DNA of 6,658 nt from Lachnospiraceae bacterium (GTDB lineage: Bacteria > Bacillota > Clostridia > Lachnospirales > Lachnospiraceae): positions 1 through 6,658 of the forward strand of contig CABJAV010000062.1 in assembly GCA_902363675.1 (NCBI GenBank), given 5' to 3'. The notes beneath the pieces are model-generated. The model was not told the origin of the DNA. It made no database searches and saw only the letters and a list, made by a program, of their open reading frames with translations. The number at the start of each line of letters is the position of its first letter. The stretch's first letter is position 1. Of the stretch, positions 1 through 5,302 are shown one piece after another. A program made the translations under genes and the position numbers.

Positions 1-1
1 G

Positions 2-109
2 GAAGAACGAATTTACCAGTATTTTGAAGAAGTTAACCGCGAGCCAGTAGTTTACCATTGGAAATATAAAATGGATGAAATCAGCGAAGCTGAAGCATCT
101 TCAATTTAA
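2..109 (+). CDS. 3' end of an unrecognised gene (partial)
   Basis: An open frame runs in from the window edge and gives 35 codons ending in TAA at 107-109. The C-terminal peptide includes YQYFEEVNREPVVYHWKYK and ends in an acidic, Glu/Ala/Ser-rich tail. The composition is AT-rich, like the immunity-like remnant that follows directly. I do not recognise the family from this tail. It may be another member of the small toxin/immunity array suggested by the neighbours, but nothing in the peptide proves that. The frame could also be a fragment, since the next gene is itself broken and starts without a visible ribosome binding site. Confidence 0.5.
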   Translation, partial: EERIYQYFEEVNREPVVYHWKYKMDEISEAEASSI

Positions 110-114
110 TATAG

Positions 115-466
115 CAGTTATTTATTATCCAATATACTAGTAGCCTAATCTCATGTGATGTAATTTCATTTATAAATGAATTGATTCAAGAAAATATATT
201 TGAATTAAATGAAAAAATAATATATATCGGTGACAGCTTGACAGAAAATGGATATGAATTCTATGTTCATGATTTATTAAAGATTATACCATACTTAATG
301 AATGATATACCACAACATCATTATTTCGTATCTGATGATGCTACTAAGTTAATATATGTTTCATTTGAAAATGAAATTTATTTTGGAGAATGTAATTTAT
401 CAAAGGCAGAATTATGATGGAATAGGTGCGGCTTCATACTTTGAATATTTAGAAATTCTTGAATGA
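115..466 (+). pseudogene. immunity-like small protein, frameshifted near the C-terminus
   Basis: One frame is open from 115 to the TGA at 415-417. It reads a small acidic, aromatic-rich protein with segments such as NEKIIYIGDSLTENGYEF, HHYFVSDDATKLIYVSF and ENEIYFGECN. This pattern of short beta strands (YFVSDD, IYVSFENEIYFGE) is typical of small immunity proteins of polymorphic-toxin loci, although I cannot name the family. The next frame, 401-466, continues naturally as QNYDGIGAASYFEYLEILE before a TGA. An extra base around 400-410, for example in AAAGG, would therefore explain the early stop. No ATG with a Shine-Dalgarno lies upstream in frame. The only candidate start is TTG at 181, which has no ribosome site, so the 5' end may also be lost. 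Immunity function is inferred from fold-like features and from the immunity-like genes at the other end of the window. Confidence 0.55.
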
Positions 467-877
467 GTGTTAATAGCACTACAAGAGAAGCATTACGGTT
501 ATCCTCTTTTTCGTTGCATGAAATCATCTGTTTTCCATGCCCGTTCAGAGGGAGTGGTTATGGCGGCAGACAGCGGTCAGAAAAACATACAAATCGTTGG
601 TACCGCGTCGATGAATACATATGATGTGGCACTCCGTGTTGGAAAAACAAAGCAGCTTGTGTGTAATGGAACGACCGGAAAGATGGTGTGGAAATCTGAT
701 CGGTTCTATGACCTGCAAGGTCGGCGTGAGTAAAAAAATTACCGCAAAACAGGCCAGAAGAACGGAAATATGCTTACGGTCGTGGAAGGAAACTATAATG
801 CCACCGTTCACTGGGGAAGAAAAATAACAAAAAAGGAGTTACAGGAAAGTGGTTTCTATGTGGAAACAAGATATTGA
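467..877 (+). pseudogene. unrecognised coding remnant with an internal stop
   Basis: The plus-strand frame from 467 reads protein-like sequence up to a TAA at 731-733, including GVVMAADSGQKNIQIVG, NTYDVALRVGKTKQLVCNG and KMVWKSDRFYDLQ. The same frame resumes after the stop with MLTVVEGNYNATVHWGRKI and ends ELQESGFYVETRY at 875-877. Another frame across the stop reads CKVGVSKKITAKQ. That suggests two compensating frameshifts around 710-770 in what was once one protein of beta-rich character. I do not recognise the family. The last 22 bases overlap the 3' end of the minus-strand AraC gene, tail to tail. G+C rises compared with the AT-rich immunity-like remnant before it, so a junction between unrelated DNA probably lies near 470-540. 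No convincing ribosome site precedes the GTG at 467 or the ATG at 560. Confidence 0.4.
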
Positions 878-1686
878 CAGAATGCTTTTCTGTATTTGGA
901 AGGGGATACTCCAAACTGTTTTTTAAATGCCTTGCTCAGATGAAATTCGTCATAAAATCCATAGTTCAGTGCGACTTCCCGCAAGGTGGTTTCCGGCTGG
1001 GTAAGAAGAAACTGACGAACCATTTCCAGTTTGGATTCCATCTGGAAGGCGGAAAAAGTTTTTCCGCAGGCCTGATGGAACCGATTGTTTAATGTACGTT
1101 CACAAATAAAATAGCGGGAAGCAATTTCATGTGCAGAGAAAAAGGTTTGTGGAGTTGCGTGAATGAGCCGGATGATTTCTTCGACAACGGGATCGGAGAT
1201 CATCCGGTTTGTTGTATCGGCACACAATTCAGAAATTTCACATAACAGCAGGGAAAACAGCAGAAAAAGGCGGTTTTCCCGTTCTGGTGTCTGGGACCAG
1301 GTGAGAGAAATCATTTCCTGCATAAGCTGGCGGATGCGCATATCGGACTGACAGTGCAGCAGAGACGGAAAGGAACAAAGGGATGGGGAAAAAGAGGCAG
1401 AAGGGAGAGATTCTGCCGGAGTAGGCTGAACATGCAGATACATATGACGGTTTCCGGGATTACAGAGTTTTTGACCATAATGGTGTCTTCCGGCGGGAAG
1501 AATTAAAAGATCATTGGTCTGCATCTGATAAGTTTCGTGATCTTCACAGATTTCCCAGCTGCCATCAAGCATATATAAGAAATCATGTTCTTTCATAATG
1601 CGGTCGGGATGAATCATTCCGTTGACAGAAGTTACATAATTACCGCTGCTTATGGTGTGCATTCCCATTTTTTCTAATAATACCAT
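856..1686 (-). CDS. AraC/XylS-family transcriptional regulator
   Basis: This is a 276-residue protein of normal family length. The N-terminal part (about residues 20-95) is a cupin-like sensor domain, with segments such as DRIMKEHDFLYMLDGSWEI and LLILPAGRHHYGQ typical of sugar-sensing AraC regulators. The C-terminal 95 residues (from about 182) hold the two helix-turn-helix units. The first is FSAHEIASRYFICERTLNNRF. The second runs from about 233, TLREVALNYGFYDEFHLSKA, followed by the signature FKKQFGVSPSKYR. The ATG at 1686-1684 has a good AAAGGA site about 7 bases upstream. The gene is transcribed away from the GH127 gene, sharing a 139-bp intergenic region, which is the usual layout for a local activator of a glycoside-hydrolase gene. 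Its ligand is probably arabinose or an arabino-oligosaccharide; this is inference from the neighbour only. Confidence 0.93.
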   Translation of the reverse strand: MVLLEKMGMHTISSGNYVTSVNGMIHPDRIMKEHDFLYMLDGSWEICEDHETYQMQTNDLLILPAGRHHYGQKLCNPGNRHMYLHVQPTPAESLPSASFSPSLCSFPSLLHCQSDMRIRQLMQEMISLTWSQTPERENRLFLLFSLLLCEISELCADTTNRMISDPVVEEIIRLIHATPQTFFSAHEIASRYFICERTLNNRFHQACGKTFSAFQMESKLEMVRQFLLTQPETTLREVALNYGFYDEFHLSKAFKKQFGVSPSKYRKAFCQYLVST

Positions 1687-1740
1687 ATCGAAATCCTTTC
1701 CATTTTATACATGTTGCTTTCCGGTTTGACAATGGATTTT

Positions 1741-1770
1741 TTGACATAAAATATATACTATAAGTATATA
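1741..1770 (+). promoter_or_regulatory. predicted sigma-A-type promoter for the GH127 gene
   Basis: A consensus TTGACA -35 at 1741-1746 is followed, after 17-18 bases, by GTATAT (1764-1769) or TATATA (1765-1770) as the -10. The start of transcription would fall near 1777, leaving a leader of about 49 bases before the start codon. A second TTGACA at 1726-1731 has no well-spaced -10. Confidence 0.6.
1752..1770. repeat. perfect inverted repeat overlapping the GH127 -10 region
   Basis: TATATACT (1752-1759) and its exact reverse complement AGTATATA (1763-1770) flank a 3-base centre ATA. The repeat fills the spacer and the -10 box of the predicted promoter. It could be an operator for a dimeric repressor, but AT-rich palindromes also arise by chance near -10 boxes, and AraC proteins usually prefer direct-repeat half sites. 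Confidence 0.5.
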
Positions 1771-1812
1771 ACAAAGAAGATAAATTGGATAGTGATTTCT
1801 TGATTATACATT

Positions 1813-1819
1813 AGGAGGA
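1813..1819 (+). promoter_or_regulatory. ribosome binding site that fixes the GH127 start at 1826
   Basis: AGGAGGA at 1813-1819 directly abuts the first in-frame ATG (1820-1822), which leaves no spacing. It lies 6 bases before the second in-frame ATG at 1826-1828, the normal distance. The second ATG is therefore the better start. Confidence 0.85.
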
Positions 1820-1825
1820 ATGCAT

Positions 1826-3859
1826 ATGGAAAAAGAAAAATTTTCATATCCTGTTTCATTGCGCAGGATGCAGATTACAGATAAATTCTGGAAAAATGAG
1901 ATGGAACTGGTGCGTACGGAGGTGATCCCTTATCAGTGGAATGCGTTGAATGATAAAGTAGAAGGCGCAGCACCAAGTTATTGTATGCATAATTTTAAAG
2001 TGGCGGCAGAAATGAACCGGCAAAAGAGAAAACAGGGAGCTGCGTATAAAGAACCTTCGTATACATACCGTGGATTTGAGATGTTACCGGAAGATCCAGA
2101 AAATCTCAAGGATGAGTTTTATGGATATGTATTTCAGGATACGGATTTTTCCAAGTGGGTGGAAGCGGTCGGATATTCGCTGACACAGCATCCCGATCCG
2201 GATCTGGAAAAGGTTGCAGATGCTGCAATTGATATTGTCTGTGCGGCACAGCAGGAAGACGGATATCTGGACACGTATTATATTATCAATGGAAAAGATG
2301 GTATTTTTACCAACTTACGCGACCATCATGAATTGTACTGTATGGGGCATCTGATCGAAGGTGCTGTGGCATATTATGAGGCAACGGGAAAAGATAAACT
2401 GCTTCATGCGGCGGAACGATTCGCGGATTATGCTACAGATTATTTCGGACCGGAGGAAGGAAAATGCAAGGGATATCCGGGACATGAAATTGCAGAAATG
2501 GCACTCGTCCGTCTTTATGAAGTTACAGGAGAACAAAAGTATCTGGATTTAAGCCGCTTTTTTATTGATGAAAGAGGCACAAAACCATATTACTTTGATA
2601 AAGAACATCCGGAAACCGTAAAGAAAGGGCATGAGAATGAATTGCGGTATAGCTATTATCAGGCACATCTGCCGGTACGGCAGCAGGATGAGGCGTTTGG
2701 TCACGCAGTCCGTGCCGTGTACCTGTATTCCGGTATGGCAGATATTGCACGTATTACAAAGGACGAAGAACTGTATCAGGCATGTGTACGTCTGTGGAAT
2801 AATGTGACGAAAAAGAAAATGTATATTACAGGGGGCATCGGTGCAACACATTTGGGAGAAGCCTTTTCTTTTCCGTATGATCTTCCGAATGATACGGCAT
2901 ACGCAGAGACCTGTGCATCGATCGGACTGATGTTCTGGGCGCGGCGTATGCTGGAAATTGTTCCGGATGCAAAATATGCAGATATTATGGAGCGGGCATT
3001 GTATAATGGTGTATTAAGCGGAATGGCTTTGGACGGAAAAAGCTTTTTCTATGTGAATCCGCTGGAGGTGCTGCCGGAGGCGTGCCACAAAGATGAACGG
3101 AAATTTCATGTCAAACCGGTACGGCAGAAATGGTTCGGATGTGCATGCTGCCCGCCAAATCTTGCGCGCCTGATCAGTTCCATTGGATCTTATGCATTTA
3201 CAGAAAATGAGGATACGCTGTTTGTACATCTGTATTTGGGAAGCAATGTGGAAAAAACGGTGAATGGGAAAACGGTAAACGTGCAGATGGAATCAGATAT
3301 GCCATGGGAAGGAAACATAAAGATCCGTGTGCAGGCTGAAAATGCAAAAATGACGCTGGCACTTCGGATACCGGGATGGTGTAAAAATTATAAAATTTCC
3401 GGAATAGAGGATGCCGCACAGGAAGAAAAAGATGGATACCTGTATTTGAAAAAAGTGTGGAACAGGGAAGAAAACTTCTGTATTGATTTTCCAATGGAGG
3501 TACAGATGTTTGCAGCATCGGAGCGTGTCCGCGAGGATATTGGCAAGGCAGCGATTATGCGCGGCCCTGTGGTTTACTGCCTTGAAGAGAAAGACAATGG
3601 AAAGAACCTGCATGAACTGCTGGTCGATACAGATATGCATGCATCGGTGTCGGAGGGAAAAATCTGCGATACCGTAGTAAAAATGGTAGAAACAGACGGG
3701 TGGCGGCTGACAGAGAGTGGGGATGCAGAGGAGACTCTCTATCACATGTATCAAAAGCCGCAGAAGCAAAAGGTACGTTTGCATTATATTCCGTATTACA
3801 CATGGGCAAACCGCGGAGAAAACGAAATGCAGGTATGGACACGCGTGCAGAACCCTTAA
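1826..3859 (+). CDS. GH127 (DUF1680) beta-L-arabinofuranosidase, cytoplasmic
   Basis: This 677-residue protein matches the GH127 family in length and motifs. It lacks a signal peptide or membrane segment, so it acts inside the cell on imported beta-L-arabinofuranosides, as from plant hydroxyproline-rich glycoproteins. An (alpha/alpha)6-barrel-like part includes the conserved HHELYCMGHLIEGAVAYYEA around H167-E169. The zinc/thiolate catalytic site is visible: E345 in GGIGATHLGEAF, C363 in AYAETCASIG, and C441/C442 in FGCACCPPN. In the characterised Bifidobacterium HypBA1 these correspond to E322, C340, C417 (nucleophile) and C418. The E-to-C spacing of 18 is identical, and the second spacing is one residue longer. 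The C-terminal beta domain ends in the family-typical IPYYTWANRGENEMQVWTR. An AraC regulator lies upstream and no transporter or other hydrolase follows. GH127 is functionally diverse, so the exact linkage cut is not certain. Confidence 0.95.
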   Translation: MEKEKFSYPVSLRRMQITDKFWKNEMELVRTEVIPYQWNALNDKVEGAAPSYCMHNFKVAAEMNRQKRKQGAAYKEPSYTYRGFEMLPEDPENLKDEFYGYVFQDTDFSKWVEAVGYSLTQHPDPDLEKVADAAIDIVCAAQQEDGYLDTYYIINGKDGIFTNLRDHHELYCMGHLIEGAVAYYEATGKDKLLHAAERFADYATDYFGPEEGKCKGYPGHEIAEMALVRLYEVTGEQKYLDLSRFFIDERGTKPYYFDKEHPETVKKGHENELRYSYYQAHLPVRQQDEAFGHAVRAVYLYSGMADIARITKDEELYQACVRLWNNVTKKKMYITGGIGATHLGEAFSFPYDLPNDTAYAETCASIGLMFWARRMLEIVPDAKYADIMERALYNGVLSGMALDGKSFFYVNPLEVLPEACHKDERKFHVKPVRQKWFGCACCPPNLARLISSIGSYAFTENEDTLFVHLYLGSNVEKTVNGKTVNVQMESDMPWEGNIKIRVQAENAKMTLALRIPGWCKNYKISGIEDAAQEEKDGYLYLKKVWNREENFCIDFPMEVQMFAASERVREDIGKAAIMRGPVVYCLEEKDNGKNLHELLVDTDMHASVSEGKICDTVVKMVETDGWRLTESGDAEETLYHMYQKPQKQKVRLHYIPYYTWANRGENEMQVWTRVQNP

Positions 3860-3869
3860 GGGTTCTGCA
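3846..3869. repeat. 24-bp perfect palindrome spanning two convergent stop codons
   Basis: The arms TGCAGAACCC and GGGTTCTGCA surround TTAA with no mismatch. The plus-strand GH127 gene ends here with codons CAG AAC CCT TAA (stop 3857-3859). The minus-strand response-regulator remnant ends with the same four codons (stop at 3858-3856). RNA from either side could form a 10-bp stem with a TTAA loop, but no T-tract follows on either strand, so it is not a standard intrinsic terminator. Confidence 0.9.
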
Positions 3870-3957
3870 GCTGATTGCGGTGTAACGCCTTTTCTATGGC
3901 GGAATTTAAGGCATTTTCTTCAATGGGTTTGAGCAGATAATCGCATGCAGGAGAGCC
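3856..3957 (-). pseudogene. response-regulator receiver domain remnant (C-terminal part)
   Basis: The minus strand from 3957 reads 33 residues beginning GSPACDYLLKPIEENALNSA and ending in QNP and a stop. DYLLKPI is the beta5 strand and conserved Lys-Pro of CheY-like receiver domains, and the following EENALNSAIEKAL is helix alpha5. The phospho-acceptor aspartate and the rest of the receiver are missing upstream, where histidine-kinase sequence abuts directly. Nothing like an AraC or LytTR output domain follows, because the frame stops in the palindrome at the end of the GH127 gene. With the kinase remnant just upstream on the same strand, the simplest reading is a deleted YesM/YesN-like pair. 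That output-domain class is inferred, since the domain itself is absent. Confidence 0.75.
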
Positions 3958-3958
3958 C

Positions 3959-4577
3959 ATCTTTTGCATTCAGTTCCGCGACATATGTTTTACGGATCAA
4001 TTTATAAATATGCTTTACCATGGAATTAAAACTGTTGGACAGTTCACAGATTTCCCGGCTTCCCCCTTCGTGTATCCGTGTGGTAAAATCTCCTTCCCCC
4101 CGTTTTTGCCATTTGCAGAGAGAGGCGTTTGAGCGGTGAGGTGATCAGCTGTTCCGGAACCAGACAGATAAAGGTGATGCCGGAGGTCTGGCTGGTTGTA
4201 CTGGTCATGATGTAACGGGTATTTTCAGAACATAAAATCTTTTCCTGTTTTTTCATGGCTGGAATTATGATTCATTTTTAAAGTTTCCAGACTTTTGGCT
4301 TTCAGTGACAGACGGACAACGGCCTGAACTTCCTGTGTGGAAACAGAGATCAGCGTGTGATAGTAGCACAGATGACCGTCAGCGTCCGTGGTGAGATACT
4401 GGTTTCTGGAATCTTTCTGGCATTGTCGGATGGCTGTGGAAAAATCCTGCGGATCGCCTGAAACATCGACAAAATGCTGCTGATTACCTGTTTTGCCGAT
4501 GACGAGACCGTGATTTACAAAACAGATGCTGCCATCCAGCTTATCCGGAATGCGCTCACTGCCGGAATAAGAAAGTG
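3959..4577 (-). pseudogene. sensor histidine kinase remnant (YesM-like), several frameshifts
   Basis: Three minus-strand frames read pieces of one kinase in order. From about 4577 to 4263 the extracellular sensor reads SERIPDKLDGSICFVNHGLV, GNQQHFVDVSGDPQDFSTAI and EVQAVVRLSLKAKSLETLKM. A frame change near 4256 leads to KKQEKILCSENTRYIMTSTT and ITFICLVPEQLI (down to about 4117), the end of a Cache-like domain. A further change leads, from about 4078 to 3959, to EICELSNSFNSMVKHIYKLI and TYVAELNAKD, the HAMP region and the linker just before the usual His-box of this family. The second membrane helix and the whole phospho-acceptor and ATPase part are missing. Sequence then jumps into a response-regulator piece. 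No start codon is seen, because IS4-type sequence begins at the 5' side. The gene is dead. Confidence 0.75.
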
Positions 4578-4744
4578 AATGTCTCTATCTTCTGAGCACG
4601 GATACCTCACTTAACAACGCAGAAATTGTGCGTATTTATGGGAACCGCTGGTCAATTGAATGCTTTTTCAAGGCATCAAAATCTTTCCTGAAATTAGGTT
4701 CGGAATTCCAGAGCCGTAGTTATGGTGCAATGGTAAGCCATACT
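4578..4744 (+). pseudogene. IS4-type DDE transposase, C-terminal fragment
   Basis: The plus frame reads CLYLLSTDTSLNNAEIVRIY, then YGNRWSIECFFKASKSF and FQSRSYGAMVSHT. The spacing Y-2-R-3-E-6-K within YGNRWSIECFFKASK is the YREK signature of IS4-family transposases, and E is the third catalytic residue of the DDE triad. The first two aspartates are missing, since upstream sequence is histidine-kinase remnant on the other strand. After VSHT the family similarity ends abruptly and the frame runs on to a stop at 4834 through DNA that belongs to an ISL3 gene on the minus strand. No terminal repeat of this element was found. It is an inactive scrap left by a deletion or rearrangement. Confidence 0.8.
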
Positions 4745-5090
4745 CTATTGTATTCAGTATTGATTGCTTATGCCGGTTTATCTTTTTTTGTAGTTCAACA
4801 AATGCAGATATTCTACAATGCCTTGCCCATTTAAACCAAGCATCAAGAGACTCCTTCGCATCTTCTACGGTGTCGTTATAGAAAACTAGACGTAAGGATT
4901 CCTTGAGTTTGTATGCACGATACAATCGTGGGTCTGTTTTTGCTATCCACTCAACCTTAGCTTGTTGATTAGGAGTGAGTTTGGTGGCATGCACCTCAAT
5001 CATGATAGAGGTATCTGCGAGCATAGTAACTTTATCAATACAAGTGTGCTTGACATTTAGGATAGTTTTGATAGAATTTTTGTTGAGCAT
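4738..5090 (-). pseudogene. ISL3 transposase, internally deleted and 3'-truncated
   Basis: The minus frame from ATG at 5090 reads MLNKNSIKTILNVKHTCIDK and SIMIEVHATKL, the N-terminus of ISL3 transposases just before their zinc-finger region. It then passes directly into TPNQQAKVEWIAKTDPRLYR, ESLRLVFYNDTVEDAKESLD, FKWARHCRISAFVELQKKIN and RHKQSILNTIEYGL, which belong to the C-terminal third of the family. The join lies around 4974-4982 (KL to TPN), so most of the zinc finger and the catalytic core are missing, in a family usually about 400-430 residues long. The family's SNARxE segment after GL is also lost. The same frame stays open upstream through the hairpin to a TTG at 5153, so an earlier start (ATG at 5141 or TTG at 5153) is possible. 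The product cannot be an active transposase. Confidence 0.82.
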
Positions 5091-5146
5091 ATGGGCTCTA
5101 TTAAGATTTTTTCTAGACAAAAAAATCTTAATAGAGCCCATATGCT
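5086..5146. repeat. long perfect hairpin, 27-bp arms, over the ISL3 transposase start
   Basis: Left arm 5086-5112 and right arm 5120-5146 are exact reverse complements (AGCATATGGGCTC... and ...GAGCCCATATGCT), with a 7-base loop CTAGACA. The candidate ATG start codons of the ISL3 transposase lie inside both arms. In transcripts entering the element from outside, this stem would bury the start region, an arrangement known in several IS elements as protection against read-through expression. On the plus strand the stem is followed by TTTTT (5146-5150), so it could also terminate plus-strand transcription. Confidence 0.9.
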
Positions 5147-5161
5147 TTTTCAAGTTTTATG

Positions 5162-5174
5162 CGGCTTTGAGCCG
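5162..5174. repeat. small hairpin near the ISL3 terminus
   Basis: CGGCT (5162-5166) and AGCCG (5170-5174) flank the loop TTG, followed on the plus strand by ATTTTC. It is weak as a terminator (5-bp stem, short T-run), but may be a structural part of the IS end or its leader. Confidence 0.5.
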
Positions 5175-5185
5175 ATTTTCTATAC

Positions 5186-5207
5186 CACACATCCTAATGA
5201 AGAGCCC
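5186..5207. repeat. ISL3-type terminal repeat (5' end of the element)
   Basis: The plus strand ends ...CTAATGAAGAGCCC at 5207, so the minus strand starts GGGCTCTTCATTAGG. The GGGCTCT beginning resembles ISL3 termini and is echoed by GGGCTCTATTAAGA inside the long hairpin. The partner terminus is not in the window. Confidence 0.55.
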
Positions 5208-5287
5208 AAGAAAATAGAGATAAATATTTGACGGCAGCAGATGCAGAGTTAAATAAAGCAAAAACGAACAATTATTTATGTAAATAG
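5208..5287 (+). pseudogene. C-terminal tail of a disrupted gene, possibly a polymorphic toxin
   Basis: Immediately past the ISL3 terminus a plus frame reads ENRDKYLTAADAELNKAKTN followed by NYLCK and a TAG at 5285-5287. The peptide has the look of a natural protein C-terminus, and the stop lies 15 bases before the start of the next gene. The ISL3 element therefore seems to have landed inside, or deleted into, the last part of a gene that headed this operon. As the two genes that follow resemble immunity proteins, a toxin is the likely lost partner. That is inference from gene order, since 25 residues are too few to assign a family. Confidence 0.5.
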
Positions 5288-5302
5288 TAGAAGGAGATTA
5301 AA

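Larger units (their letters stand above)
1687..1825. promoter_or_regulatory. divergent regulator/GH127 promoter region
   Basis: This 139-bp region separates the start codons of the AraC regulator (left, minus) and the GH127 gene (right, plus). It holds TTGACA at 1741-1746 for the rightward promoter and a TTGTCA/TATAAA pair on the minus strand (about 1732-1727 and 1709-1704, 17-bp spacer) that could serve the regulator. The leftward pair would leave almost no leader before the AAAGGA site, so it is the weaker call. An AraC-type protein bound here could control both genes. Confidence 0.65.
4734..5207 (-). mobile_element. ISL3-family element remnant, 5' end retained
   Basis: This remnant lies on the minus strand. 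Its outer 5' terminus is at 5207, where the minus strand starts GGGCTCTTCATTAGGATGTG, in keeping with the GG-TCT-type ends of ISL3 elements. The leader holds a short hairpin (5162-5174) and a very long one (5086-5146). The transposase gene has an internal deletion and is cut off at about 4738-4744, where IS4-type sequence begins, so the other terminal repeat is absent and target duplications cannot be checked. Confidence 0.75.

Noticed and set aside
545..811. Minus-strand open frame over the unrecognised remnant
   Set aside because: The plus strand reads more protein-like sequence on both sides of its stop. The minus frame has no ribosome site.
1820..1825. First ATG as start of the GH127 gene
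   Set aside because: It touches the AGGAGGA site with no spacing. The ATG at 1826 has a normal 6-base gap.
3293..3784. 163-codon open frame on the minus strand inside the GH127 gene
   Set aside because: It is antisense to a clear family match, has a Cys/Phe/His-rich improbable composition and no ribosome site.
3846..3869. Palindrome as a standard rho-independent terminator
   Set aside because: No T-tract follows the stem on either strand, so it is listed as a repeat only.
5086..5146. Hairpin as a CRISPR repeat or complete miniature transposon
   Set aside because: There is a single copy with no spacers, and the flanks show no clear 8-bp direct duplication. It fits better as part of the ISL3 leader.
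4668..5153. Minus-strand open frame of 161 codons as an intact gene
   Set aside because: It is a mosaic: a hairpin, an internally deleted ISL3 transposase, and a tail read backwards through IS4-type coding sequence.
4975..5217. Plus-strand 80-codon open frame through the hairpin
   Set aside because: It is the antisense of the ISL3 N-terminus and its terminal repeat, with no ribosome site.
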